A stretch of DNA of 64,000 nucleotides from Rhodanobacter sp. A1T4 (GCF_014207185.1 NZ_JACHCP010000008.1:124001-188000), one strand, 5' to 3'; shown: positions 28,401-34,783, numbered from the stretch's first letter. The notes: generated from the letters alone by a model not told the origin. Made by a program: numbers and translations.

Positions 28401-28987
28401 ACATCAATGCGGGCCAGGGTGCGAAAACCGTAGCGGTAGTACCGCCGCCCACGTACCTGTGCGACCTGGATGCTTTCTGCCTGATCGATGCCCAGGGCGA
28501 AGTCAGCGGTGCCGGTATTGCCACCTTGCAAACCATTCCGGGTGCAGCAGCGGGCAATGTTTACCTGGTCGCGCCGCGTGGCACGGTCGATGCCGGCGAT
28601 GCGGGCATTCGTGTCTCCGGCAACATTTACGTGGCCGCTGCGCAAGTGCTGAACGCCGTCAACATCCAGGTGCAAGGCAGCAAGATTGGCGTGCCGGTAG
28701 CGCAGACGGTGAACATCAGCGGGCTGACCGCCGCCAGCGCCGCTGCTGGCGCGGTGAGCAAGGTGGCGCAGGACATGGTGAATCAGCAGCAGAACGATGC
28801 GCTCAGCAAATTGCCATCGATCATCTCGGTCGAGGTGCTTGGTTTCGGCGACAGCAGCTCAAGCATCATGGGTGGCGGCAGCGACTACGACCCAAACAGT
28901 CCTGTGCAAGTGCTTGGCGCGGGACATCTCAGCGATGCGCGCAAGCAATCGCTGACCGAAAGCGAACGTAAACGGCTCGCCGAATAG
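16415..28987 (+). CDS. Giant filamentous-haemagglutinin-like exoprotein (TpsA)
   Basis: 4190 residues from the GTG at 16415. An extended signal peptide (basic start, then HPLASAIASVLSLAAMQAHA) is followed by a Gln-rich linker and the TPS secretion domain at about 120-300 (ILTWDSFNVGRNTTLYFNQ ... WIVLNRIVDPSG ... GTVYLLNRNGILFGAGSQV); NRNGI corresponds to the family NPNGI motif. The rest is Gly/Asn/Ser/Ala-rich right-handed beta-helix, with tyrosine-rich, less regular segments near 25060-25700. The C-terminal 300 residues match the DUF3739 type (GGNINILGPGGQALIG ... GDVNIFTDRSLLLAQSRIFTEQGGNMVIWSSNGDINAG). A Cys pair (C4016, C4022) lies near the end; I see only one other Cys. Exported through the linked TpsB to the surface, probably as an adhesin. 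No toxin domain is evident. Confidence 0.92.
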   Translation: MIQPIGSGKRLRPSSRTMSARHPLASAIASVLSLAAMQAHASGPPVLSQAWLAQQQGQTTAQTAVNTVPGSTIQGLAAQTPAQLLQQKAVQQSLANLNNAAQAVAAQIAIQQAAQQAAQKLSSPVPNGLVKGGLQVAAAAATDPTLWQNANAPTQSTANGQVTVQVKQTAQKAILTWDSFNVGRNTTLYFNQSGGNQTNGSNNNWIVLNRIVDPSGVPSQIFGQIKAEGTVYLLNRNGILFGAGSQVNTQSLIASSLDLFSSDLATSNSEFLSGGINAISNATPFLVNGVFTDGKNHDVVVQNGASITGGTQGFVLLAAPNVSNAGSIVDDQGQVILAAGAEFVNLNATKTTLPLSVVPSGPGSLATISSYPEGTATNTGLLQSRRGEVEMDGYNVTQDGVALASTSLNYPGSIVLNAQDDYYGQEYPRSGTLLLGPNSITAVLPEEDGATTTSTAAATAAFTRSSLTLSGNIIDFQSGSLLEAPDAILTINAKDDLTNGYTDPLGGRVYVDNGAVIDVSGLANVELPISALLVTIPLVGQNELANSPLLRDSFLYHTENLTVDSTQSGTTVNGLAWIGSSVLNLSGYVDDVPRTVNQLMTNGGTINFNGTQVIVRSGAELNLDGGYVAYQPGWITTPNLLASDGRVYNIADADPNLDYVGFAGEYDVIDNRWGVSTNFSNPLLTGATRWDNGFAQGGNAGTLNITTGYALTLDGQISAQAFAGRNQVVQGAQPNGGMLDISVVNGTNTAGQALGLNILLQQSVAPIEQIDPGFQVDTPWSVVLGNDDLAGTNPYDLSRWVPVSANLVQQGGFSTLDLSSTSNATNTSGPSVGIGGEILEQAGTVLSVRPGGAVQLAANAITILGEISAPSGAITLTGSGQGYFVDPTSLAGTLVPGDITIASGAVLSTDGLWINDAHASAGNYIGDSYINGGSISLIQDQSDIAFRDQPSSPAVQTDETGAIVLQSGSLLDASSGGYVNSTGQLQLTNGVPDGSGGSISLIDYADQGGRSFNAGDSFLPASLGRSSKLVLDGSLRAYGFSGGGTLSLQAIDVQIGGNANDLALSNGLYLSPSFFAGQGFDNYAITSLTDANIAPGAMVQISRDNLLPNVSALLAAPTGTDIYGESVSTDSAYVSVGQLAPYLRYLSRDANGSGFSLNAGLYLNYETSGGVRVPAMYSGVTGALTMGNGAVISADAAANIMLAGAASTTVDGTIDAPGGTINITTTPVSEDPNVPQVWLGSNAVLNTAGISLIDPLAAVVPGDNQGLGLATRYIPRTGLVLDGGSVSLTSAQGYVVTQQGSLIDVSGGADVYDLPVANGAFNAETSYVPTPVWSDAGSIVLGAGTGLYADGSLLAQAGSSRAEGGSLQIVGMGGAPTDYQPIAATAIVLQQSGLLLPGSGLQPSGEIAGTANAGVLYFALDHLDGSGITSLSLGPNVLAGAAINNGNFYSVVPIGFAGNIALSLGKGFEAYASTFTALPAGSKNLSNVSTSAYNSGDGTVQISAPYVEVTGLIGVTVAEHSPVAGDGTLDIHADFMDLGGQINLQGWANSNLAASNAIRFYEPIDLEYANASVFPGSLFSTGNITLQAAELYPVTNYAFAIDANPSGLTNAQGQALSTTLTILGNGTASAPLSAGGSLLLDANNIVQNGTVWVPSGDLIIGVQNPSATQAAFGLVIDGRTLVATQSVTLGAGSLTSVSLDGETVPYGSTTDGLDWNYAGAPGFAVSPLTAPPPKSITIAGNNVSLNNGATIDISGGGTLQASEWVPGTGGSVNVLTQYETSYANSTAGVQVPQYADGRAIYAIVPGYNAPVSAQDAATTNAPDTGAGPAVGESVYLSGIAGLAAGYYTLLPAGYATLPGAYRVVQNTSSQNSVLGQNAVLPDGTLSITGYFADALDGAHQSTNTTFLVQSAPVWQQYSQYTFTSADSYFTKQAAGNGTVTPSLPADGGHLVLSATQQLQLNATLDNAPANGGRPGMVDIAAQAIQVTGADSTSLGSNYLQISADQLTALGAGSLILGGTRQLTSDGYQLTSIADSVVLSNDSADPLQGQEILLVVNGNGDPGAQGIVLQPGSYLAATGAGIPNTTPLLFGSDAGTNSSGASIAAVSGNGALLRVSQNGVAPITRDDVSGTTLGNLTIEAGATVQGGGSLTMDTTGATSVDPNAIFTAQNIQATANQISFIGSGATAATGGLVIGPDTLSLFNDASQVTLNSRGAIDFLGNVSIDLPQTLDLNADAYVSDGGTVSIKAGTLGLGNAVGTGTVVSAAGSGQLTLSANELDFTAGNSVIQGFASVTANAGQGITGQGNGGMDFGAANVSFNTPILLAESGADTALTTTGSFAVNSANGSGTALTDNNLGGTLALSGGTLTLGTHVDALAGRVGLTATSGDLTLTGGANVDAAGVNKTFYDVTSYAAGGNLALTSNQGSVIVDSGAVLNFAGAPLGGTAGSLSIAADNLATLNGTFEGGAVSGYRGGDFSLSSGGALDLDRLAQLTRSAGTTGGISITSGAGNLLLSAGQSLVAQDVYLTANGGSGAINANAGVVDIEGTVNVSGNAAGEIELYGRNGVTVNGSLLATSSVPGQFGGIVEIGTIGTPDGTLNTTYGYENVQPGSAGCITFGPNAIVNVAGSSANVGGIVSLRAPLLANGDVPVTFANNATITGADNVSIVPYAAWSTDDTSSNAAQHFDGLIDPAGWYASLVPGAPVQMVAGTWYNAAGGTLTAPTTAAMLQTYLSNDYFVPDAVNAAHQDFYGYAGGNAGDPGTLMSYVEQPGYSFGNRYAGIANLQISPGIELINPDATINGGDISVLTNWNLGAGIIAADGTIQLAYRYGANPAVSASGTAPTLTVLALHNVNIDASVSDGFYQQNDGASTALAVPEPTAGGSNSLYATDLHLYDATINYLENDSLEVQDGYETSYYLWNGGVTFFYNPVTLGINLNPSDITNLSSPNFYEPVTAPQPNQSTAYYENYETYIQTVGAGQPGTWSNAFNQADVAAFLPYNLQNLSWPQIGAYASYAAYVTAYQQWLTGNFNSSNDDATLNLPFAQIQTPAPLLSPLNSEAASSYAQYSTDYGTYINGYDAYYNYVVSNLGNGSGSSQFFYAPFSPISGAILIPQAANNSPSNMPSLGNPVSLASATLLGGSSSTYQWVAGANFSSANPLSVVANTSAGNVNLNGDFAVQYTAAGGNGQTLEFPTVVRTGTGSIDIVAAGDIDWQDSMAPAAVYTAGAPATGTAAGTGVTAVVPSNDGVVPDWLVTGQVNPANAGNVVLSAGANINGIEQVYDTTGSITGTAGTFIGQFWWPWLETGNSATSSSINFANFDQGVMSVGGNVTVTAGGNISDLSVSLPTTWYANAADTAITTVGGGNLTVSAGGNILSGSYFVANGTGSLSAGGSIGSDFSYVLPSGSTSPAGFSISGATPVSTLLALQNAQWTVQARDGVDIADILDPSYASPENLSPDEQSYSASSAVKAITASGNLTLGSLAWEAQVLGDNVSDTDLGVLPSTLDFAALNGNINVLTAGGLYPSTTGNLSLLAADSIQFTGQNYDIESSSGGNPRSFGLIDANASVLPSPLQPQGSSANYANVSAQSYLDQGAASYLSSELHQAGLHDADTTPVRIYALNGSITDGTAAPNGIQMDEVLIEPDKPALVYAGQDIVDLSFIGQQTHASDITRIAAGGSIYDTEYNPNVLSVFTPAGLNYQLLPVLELSGVGTLDVEAGHNIGPLTSQADILNAGAFEGSTGIETIGNALNPYLPQDGASIDVLFGVGPGIETSNFLTQYLSNPNGVDGFGSLLPDLLTFTEQQEDGKAVDTGFAQDQLNVVLTTSQAESAFQQLPTYVQQQFVQQEFFKLLADVGVDYNDPSSPYYHQYVRGYAAISSLFPASLGYTDNGTGVGGLNGEAQTVDTGDLDIRSSTIQTQQGGNINILGPGGQALIGSVDAPPVITNSSGTVVAGPNSMGVLTLEQGDVNIFTDRSLLLAQSRIFTEQGGNMVIWSSNGDINAGQGAKTVAVVPPPTYLCDLDAFCLIDAQGEVSGAGIATLQTIPGAAAGNVYLVAPRGTVDAGDAGIRVSGNIYVAAAQVLNAVNIQVQGSKIGVPVAQTVNISGLTAASAAAGAVSKVAQDMVNQQQNDALSKLPSIISVEVLGFGDSSSSIMGGGSDYDPNSPVQVLGAGHLSDARKQSLTESERKRLAE

Positions 28988-29083
28988 TCGTAGCCGTCGC
29001 TTTCACGGAAATCGACATCGAGGGAGGCGATGTGCTCCCTTCGCAGTGAACCGGTTCACAGCAATGGATTGAGGTGACTCACA

Positions 29084-29467
29084 TTGAACCAGAGTGCGCT
29101 CCTGGAAACGCTCATCCAGCTTTCCAATTTCCGACAGTACGACAGGGCCGAGTCGGTGCTTGCCACCTGTGAAATGGAGCAGCTTCGTCAATTGCTTATC
29201 GTCTCGGATCGGGCTTTCAGCGCACGCCTGACGTATTCGCTGGAAAAGCAATGGCAACGCAGTCAGGACGCTGCATACAAAGGGAGGAAATCTCCATTGA
29301 AAGCCCTTGTCATCATTTTGAACACCTGGTGCGCCGAGGGCAGACGTAGCGCTGTTCGCTGCGTGCTGAGCGAAATGCAGGAGAGTGATCTTGCCGTATT
29401 GATGCAGCAGGCCAGTCTTGATCGCGAGATCTACTCCATGCTGCGCGAGTACATCATTCCGCAGTAG
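29084..29467 (+). CDS. Small helical protein downstream of tpsA, unknown
   Basis: 127 residues from a TTG start supported by GAGGTGA seven bases upstream. No signal peptide or membrane segment. Mostly alpha-helical, with leucine-rich helices (LLETLIQLSNFRQYDRAESVLATCEMEQLRQLL) that resemble helical repeats. No family recognised. It follows tpsA by 96 bases in the same direction with no terminator between, so it may belong to the secretion locus as a cytoplasmic factor. Confidence 0.6.
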   Translation: MNQSALLETLIQLSNFRQYDRAESVLATCEMEQLRQLLIVSDRAFSARLTYSLEKQWQRSQDAAYKGRKSPLKALVIILNTWCAEGRRSAVRCVLSEMQESDLAVLMQQASLDREIYSMLREYIIPQ

Positions 29468-29813
29468 GCAAATCGCCAAAGCAATGCAAAGCATGCGCGC
29501 ACGCCTCATTGGACGTGAGACGAGATTTATTTGGATAGATGCCGATACATATAACTCCCCGAAGGATTATAAAACAATATTGATTGAAAAACGTGAAATT
29601 AGTCATAAAAATAAAGTTTAATTTGAATATTCGTGCGAATGGTGCACGTTAAATATATTACTGAAAATATGACATGTCAGATTTGTTCTATAAAAAATAG
29701 TGTAATTCAATTGGAATATTTGGCGACATTAATACTTAATGGCGTTGTCATTGCCGGGATGTACAAAGTGCTGGCCTCTAATTCGGAGGTATATGCGTAA
29801 TTGGGGAAAGACC
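29468..29813. other. AT-rich upstream region of the first DING-like gene
   Basis: From about 29530 to 29740 the sequence is strikingly AT-rich against a GC-rich surrounding, and no convincing gene is present. A similar AT-rich block precedes the paralogue at 33284. Such tracts often carry promoters with UP elements or bind H-NS-like proteins; I cannot assign a specific site. Confidence 0.45.
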
Positions 29814-31241
29814 ATGAGATTCGGACTTACTAAGTTCAGCACCCGCACCAAGCTGGTGGTTGGTGCTATCGCGTTGGTTCTAGCCGGACTTTCGCACGCT
29901 TCTGGCACGCTAGTCGGTGGTGGCGCGACGCTGCCGTCGGTCGGCTATGTGGGCAGCAATGCTGCCTCGGGCAATTTGCAATTTTTCGGTACCGGCACCG
30001 GCACCGGCATCGCTGCAGGTTCGCTCTTCGGCGTGTATGCGGCACAGACAGGCAACCCCGGTGTCTCCTACTGCCTGACCGGCAGTGGCGCGGGCAAGGA
30101 TGTCCTGGCTGGGGGCACCATCGGAGCCAACACGTATGGCGTGCAGACTAACTGTGCGAAGAACACCAATGGTGTCGTGAACGGTTTCGGTGCTCCGGCA
30201 GTGAGCCGCACGGATCTGCTCCAGCCGAGCTTTGCGGCGGCCGATTCACCGCTGGCTGCGACGGATGTGGCCAATTACCAAACCGGTCATGGCTCCACTT
30301 CCGACTTTCCCACGCAGTTTCCGGTCATTGCGGGCGCAGTAGGCATTGGCTTCAATTTGACGGACAGCACGGGCGCCCAGGTCACAGCCTCGGAAGCGAA
30401 CTTCAGCACTGTGCAGGTCTGCCAAATTCTCTCGGGCACGGTCACCTCCTGGAGTGACTCACGTTTGACCAGCGCCTTTACCTTGCCTTCGGGGCGCACG
30501 ATTCCTGCCACCGCGATCAACGTGCAGTACCGCTCGGATGGCAGCGGCACCTCCTTCAGCCTCAGCAACTATCTGTCGAATAACTGCGGCAGCGCCGGGC
30601 TCAGCAACGTTTTTGAAACCAGCCAGAACTTCACCGGCACGGGTGGCGTAGTCTCCAATTTCACGTCGTTACCTTTGTCCAACTGGACCGGTTCCAGCGG
30701 TAACGCAAATGTCGCCAACGCTATTGCAAATACGGCCAGCAGTGTCGGTTACGTGGAAACAGCCAATGCCCTCGCACTGAACTTGGCGAAGCTGCAGCTT
30801 GCCGATGTGGCCGGCAAGAGCCCGACAGCCAACTTCGGCACCCCGCTTGCCATCGCCAGCACTGATGTGGTCTACAACGAAGTCATTAACCCCACCAATG
30901 CCACCAACGGTACCGCTCAAGTCGAGGCACTCACCAGCCCCCCCAGCACGGAGTGCATTGCGTTGGTGCCGCCGACGGATTATGCGATTCCCGGTAGCCG
31001 CGGTGGCATCGTGCCGTCGACCAGCTATCCGATCGTCGCCGTTTCGTATTTCCTGGGTAACGCCCAGGGCAATATATCGACGGACCTGACCAGCACGGCA
31101 AATCTGGTGGACGCACCGTACAACGCTACCATCACCGGTAGCGTAACCACCGTCGGAGCGGGTACGGGCCTGGCATTCCTGAACATCACCAATGCCGGTA
31201 CCAATTTCACCGCGACCTCTCCGGGTGCTTGCCTGCACTAA
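29814..31241 (+). CDS. DING/PstS-like secreted phosphate-binding-type protein, copy 1
   Basis: 475 residues from the ATG at 29814, preceded by GGGGAAAG; ATG 29793 and 29739 are in frame alternatives. Signal peptide MRFGLTKFSTRTKLVVGAIA...SHA. The mature start GTLVGGGATLPSVGYVG matches the GGGATLP start of DING proteins, and YRSDGSGTSFSLSNYLS corresponds to the PstS phosphate-binding loop (RxDGSGT). Further family features are GVSYCLTGSGAGKDV and the C-terminal GACLH. DING and PstS proteins bind phosphate in the periplasm or outside the cell; no pst transporter genes are nearby, so transport is unlikely to be its only role. Very similar to the protein at 33284. Confidence 0.75.
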   Translation: MRFGLTKFSTRTKLVVGAIALVLAGLSHASGTLVGGGATLPSVGYVGSNAASGNLQFFGTGTGTGIAAGSLFGVYAAQTGNPGVSYCLTGSGAGKDVLAGGTIGANTYGVQTNCAKNTNGVVNGFGAPAVSRTDLLQPSFAAADSPLAATDVANYQTGHGSTSDFPTQFPVIAGAVGIGFNLTDSTGAQVTASEANFSTVQVCQILSGTVTSWSDSRLTSAFTLPSGRTIPATAINVQYRSDGSGTSFSLSNYLSNNCGSAGLSNVFETSQNFTGTGGVVSNFTSLPLSNWTGSSGNANVANAIANTASSVGYVETANALALNLAKLQLADVAGKSPTANFGTPLAIASTDVVYNEVINPTNATNGTAQVEALTSPPSTECIALVPPTDYAIPGSRGGIVPSTSYPIVAVSYFLGNAQGNISTDLTSTANLVDAPYNATITGSVTTVGAGTGLAFLNITNAGTNFTATSPGACLH

Positions 31242-31264
31242 GTTTCACGTTTCATAAAGCACGA

Positions 31265-31295
31265 GAGGAGAGAGCCATCGCTCTCTCCTCTTTTT
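31265..31295 (+). terminator. Rho-independent terminator after DING-like copy 1
   Basis: GAGGAGAGAGC pairs perfectly with GCTCTCTCCTC around a four-base loop and is followed by five T. It lies 24 bases after the stop codon. Confidence 0.9.
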
Positions 31296-31798
31296 GCCGG
31301 TTTAAAACGCGAAACGCGGCACGAGCAAAGATCATCAAACCGAAACCTTCATTAACGTCGTCGCAGCGATTGCTGCGTTATTAAAACGCCTTCTCGATCA
31401 GAGGACGTTATGTATTTCGAGTTCTCGTGATTCATTCGATCCGAATAAAAGTCGCAATGACAAAAATGTGGCAATTAACATAAATAGCTGTTTTTTTCGT
31501 CATGCCTTCTTCATGGCGTAAGCGCACAGTTTGCAAGTGCCGCAGTGTGATACGAGCGGGTCTCGCAAGCATCGGCACTTGTAGTGATCGTGAGCATTAC
31601 CGCTGTAAACGTTGAGCGACAACACGTGCACCAATGAAATGTTTCGCGTTGCAGTCCTCGTCTGAGGCGTGCGCGACAGGGGGCAACAACAAACAAGCTT
31701 CCCGGTGAAGACATCTTCAACGGTACGAATACCGACGCAACGAGATGGTTTCTTGCCGGGCGCTGCGTAGCGCCCATAACTTTCAATTGAGGAGTTCC
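31296..31798. other. Intergenic region before the beta-propeller gene
   Basis: About 500 bases without a supported gene on either strand. The first 40 bases (GGTTTAAAACGCGAAA...) resemble the sequence just after the terminator of copy 2 (GGTTTGAAAACGCGAAA at about 34789), showing that the duplication of the DING-like genes included their 3' flank. Confidence 0.45.
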
Positions 31799-32809
31799 AT
31801 GATGACTGATCAACTAAGATTCAAGACGCGTGCCTCAGGGCGCCGGTGGTCCGCCGGCGTGAGCCGCTGCGTGCTTCCTCTGCTGATGGCAAGTGTCGCG
31901 CTGCCTGCTGCAGCCAAAAACAACAATGCTTACGTGGCCAATCAAACTGACAACACGGTCTCGGTGATCGACACGGCCAGCAATGGCGTGATGGCCACCG
32001 TGCCGGTAGGGACCAATCCTGCGGGCGTAGCGCTCAGCCCCAATGGCAAGCAAGTCTACGTGGCCAATCTCAGTTCCGACAATGTGTCCGTGATCAACGT
32101 CGCTACCAACACCGTGACGGCTACCGTGGCGGTAGGCAGCTCTCCTGCAGCCATCGTGATCACTCCCAATGGGGCAGAGGCTTATGTGGCCAACGCGAAT
32201 GCCGGCAATGTCTCCGTCATCGACACGGCCACCAATGCCGTGACCGCCACAGTAGCGGTGGGAGACAGCCCTTCCGGCATAGCGGTGAGCCATGATGGCG
32301 CACACGTCTACGTGACCAATGAACAAGACGGCACCGTCTCGGTGATCAATACGGCCACCAACACCGTGGCCGCCACGGTAGCGGTGGGGATTAATCCTTT
32401 TGGCGTAACGGTCGGACCCTTCGGCAAACAAGTGTATGTAGCCAATTTTGGTTCCAACGACGTCTCCGTGATCAACACAAGCAGCAACACCGTGACCGCC
32501 ACGCTCGCGGCAGGCTCGGGTGCGAATGCCGTAGCGGTAGGGCCCTTGGGCGTTCGTCTGTATGTGGCCAATTTCAACGACAACACCGTCTCCGTGATCA
32601 ACACCATCAATGGCAAGACGATTGCCACGGTGCCGGTAGGGACGGCTCCTCAGGCCGAAGCGTTAAGCCTTGATGGCAAGCGTCTCTACGTAGCCAATGT
32701 TAATTCCGCTAATTTATCCGTGATCGACACAAGGAATGACACGGTGACTACTACGGTAGCCGTTGGCAACTCTCCTGCATCCGTTGCAACCCAGCCGGAT
32801 TGCCTCTGA
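31799..32809 (+). CDS. Secreted YVTN-family beta-propeller protein
   Basis: 336 residues starting at an ATG six bases after GAGGAG. Signal peptide about 1-38 (VLPLLMASVALPAAA). The mature protein consists of about seven repeats of 42 residues with the pattern VYVAN..DNTVSVI[DN]T..NTVTATVAVG..P.G[IV]AVSP.G, the signature of YVTN/40-residue propeller repeats, which fold as a seven-bladed beta-propeller. Family members are surface or secreted binding proteins; no catalytic residues can be pointed to. It lies between two DING-like paralogues and has its own terminator. Confidence 0.85.
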   Translation: MMTDQLRFKTRASGRRWSAGVSRCVLPLLMASVALPAAAKNNNAYVANQTDNTVSVIDTASNGVMATVPVGTNPAGVALSPNGKQVYVANLSSDNVSVINVATNTVTATVAVGSSPAAIVITPNGAEAYVANANAGNVSVIDTATNAVTATVAVGDSPSGIAVSHDGAHVYVTNEQDGTVSVINTATNTVAATVAVGINPFGVTVGPFGKQVYVANFGSNDVSVINTSSNTVTATLAAGSGANAVAVGPLGVRLYVANFNDNTVSVINTINGKTIATVPVGTAPQAEALSLDGKRLYVANVNSANLSVIDTRNDTVTTTVAVGNSPASVATQPDCL

Positions 32810-32881
32810 GGATGAATGAAGCGTGTGGCGTTATTCGCTGACACGCTCTGACACATGCTGTTATTCCGGGAGAAGAAACAG

Positions 32882-32911
32882 ACGGCCATCTCTGTCGAGA
32901 TGGCCGTTTTT
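32882..32911 (+). terminator. Rho-independent terminator after the propeller gene
   Basis: ACGGCCATCTC pairs perfectly with GAGATGGCCGT across a TGTC loop and runs into TTTT. Confidence 0.9.
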
Positions 32912-33283
32912 ATAGCTGATTCGCTTTGGTAATCGCTCGGCAGTCGGCGATCTTGTCGATGAACGGTGTCGCCACATGGCGAACGTACAGCATTCGACGT
33001 TACGCCATCCCTCGTTTCACGCTGCAGAAAGCTGAAGTGGGTACATCTATGCGTCTTTTTGCGACCGTACACCCAACAGTATGGCCACTGTCGATCAAAC
33101 CGCAACAGCGATGATCGGGTGATTATATTTTTTATGACATCGCATATGAAATTTGGACGAATTTTATTTGAAGTAATTAAAAGTACATATTTATGGACGC
33201 CAATATTTCAACGTATTGTCATTGCGCATGCCTATATATAGAACTCCTTCAGCTCGGAGGGATAAGCGCAATGGAGATATCTC
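32912..33283. other. Upstream region of DING-like copy 2, AT-rich in its second half
   Basis: No supported gene. From about 33115 to 33245 the sequence turns AT-rich, as it does ahead of copy 1. The ribosome site GGAG lies seven bases before the 33284 start. Confidence 0.45.
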
Positions 33284-34726
33284 ATGATTAACGGACATGC
33301 TACGCAAATCGCTCGTGCCAGGATGGCATGGAGTGCTCTTGCATTATTGATCATCGCAGGCTCGGCTCACGCTGGCACGCTGGTGGGTGGCGGCGCGACG
33401 CTGCCATCGGTTGGCTATGTGGGCGGCAATGCTGCCTCGGCCAATTTGCAGTTTTATGGCACCACTGGAAACTACGCCATCGCTGCAGGTTCGCTCTTCG
33501 GCGTGTATGCGACACAGACGGGCAACCCCGGTGTCTCCTACTGCCTGACCGGCGATGGCGCGGGCAAGGATGTCCTAGCTGGAGGCACCATCAGAGACAA
33601 CACCGAAGTCAACACGTATGGCGTGCAGACTAACTGTGCGAAGAACACCAATGGTGTCGTCAACGGTTTCGGCGCTCCGGCAGTGAGCCGCACCGATCTG
33701 CTCCAGCCGAGCTTTGCGGCGGCCGATTCACCGCTGACAGCTACGGATGTGTCCAACTACCAAACCGGCCATGGTTCCACCTCCGACTGGCCCACGCAGT
33801 TTCCGGTCATTGCGGGCGCAGTAGGCATTGGCTTCAATTTGACGGACAGCACGGGCGCCCAAGTCACGGCCTCGGAAGTGAACTTCAGCAGTGTGCAAGT
33901 CTGCCAGATTTTCTCAGGCACGGTCACAGAGTGGAGTGACTCACGTTTGACCAGCGCCTTTACCTTGCCTACAGGCCACGAAATTCCTGCCACTGAGATC
34001 AACGTGCAGTACCAGTCGGATGGCAGCGGCACATCCTTCAGCTTCAGCAACTATCTGTCGAATAACTGCGGCAGCGCGGAGCTCAGCAACGTTTTTGAAA
34101 CCAGCCAGAACTTCACCGGCACGGGCGGCGTAGCCTCCAACTTCTTCACGACGCTGCCGGCCAACTGGACTGGTTCCGGAGGCGACGCGAATGTAGCCAA
34201 GGCTATTGCAAATACGGCCAGCAGTGTCGGTTACGTGGAAACAGCCAATGCCCTCGCACTGGCCTTGACGACCCTGCAGCTTGCCGATGTGGCCGGCAAG
34301 AGCCCGACAGCCAACTTCGGCACCCCGCTTGTCATCGGCAGCACTGATGTGGTCTACAACGAGGTCATCAACCCCACCAATGCCAGCAATGGTACCGCCC
34401 AGGTCGAGGCAATCACGTCCCCTCCCAGCACGCAATGCATCGCGTTGGTGCCGCCGGCGGATTATGCAATTGCCGGTAGCCGCGGTGGCATCGTGCCGTC
34501 GACCAGCTATCCGATCGTCGCCGTTTCGTATTTCCTGGGTAACGCCCAGGGCAATCTATCGACGGACTTGGCCAGCACGGCGAATCTGTTAGAAATTCCC
34601 TACAGCGGCGGAAGAGTGACGGTGAAAGTAACCACCGTCGGACCGGGCACAGGCCTGGCATTCCTGAACATCACCAATGCCGGTACCAATTTCACCGCAA
34701 CCTCCCCGGGTGCCTGCCTGCACTAA
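33284..34726 (+). CDS. DING/PstS-like secreted phosphate-binding-type protein, copy 2
   Basis: 480 residues. Signal peptide about 1-30 (MAWSALALLIIAGSAHA), then GTLVGGGATLPSVGYVGGN as in copy 1. The binding-loop sequence is YQSDGSGTSFSFSNYLS, with Gln in place of the Arg of copy 1 and of typical PstS proteins, which might alter ligand binding. The two copies match over nearly their whole length, differing mainly by a six-residue insertion near 33600 (RDNTEV) and at the signal peptides. It is followed by a terminator of the same design as copy 1. Function beyond a periplasmic-binding-protein fold cannot be assigned. Confidence 0.75.
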   Translation: MINGHATQIARARMAWSALALLIIAGSAHAGTLVGGGATLPSVGYVGGNAASANLQFYGTTGNYAIAAGSLFGVYATQTGNPGVSYCLTGDGAGKDVLAGGTIRDNTEVNTYGVQTNCAKNTNGVVNGFGAPAVSRTDLLQPSFAAADSPLTATDVSNYQTGHGSTSDWPTQFPVIAGAVGIGFNLTDSTGAQVTASEVNFSSVQVCQIFSGTVTEWSDSRLTSAFTLPTGHEIPATEINVQYQSDGSGTSFSFSNYLSNNCGSAELSNVFETSQNFTGTGGVASNFFTTLPANWTGSGGDANVAKAIANTASSVGYVETANALALALTTLQLADVAGKSPTANFGTPLVIGSTDVVYNEVINPTNASNGTAQVEAITSPPSTQCIALVPPADYAIAGSRGGIVPSTSYPIVAVSYFLGNAQGNLSTDLASTANLLEIPYSGGRVTVKVTTVGPGTGLAFLNITNAGTNFTATSPGACLH

Positions 34727-34750
34727 GCTCCACATTTCATAAAGCTATAG

Positions 34751-34783
34751 GAGGGGAGAGCAAATGGCTCTCTCCTCTTTTTT
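34751..34783 (+). terminator. Rho-independent terminator after DING-like copy 2
   Basis: GAGGGGAGAGC pairs with GCTCTCTCCTC (one G-T pair) around a five-base loop and is followed by six T. The stem is nearly the same as at 31265, so the duplication carried its terminator. Confidence 0.88.

Noticed and set aside
16415..28987. Many long minus-strand and alternative-frame open frames inside tpsA
   Set aside because: They arise from the GC-rich, repetitive coding of the beta-helix; the 4190-codon frame has a complete TPS domain and C-terminal domain.
29418..29621. 67-codon frame overlapping the end of the gene at 29084
   Set aside because: Enters the AT-rich block, lacks a ribosome site and resembles no protein.
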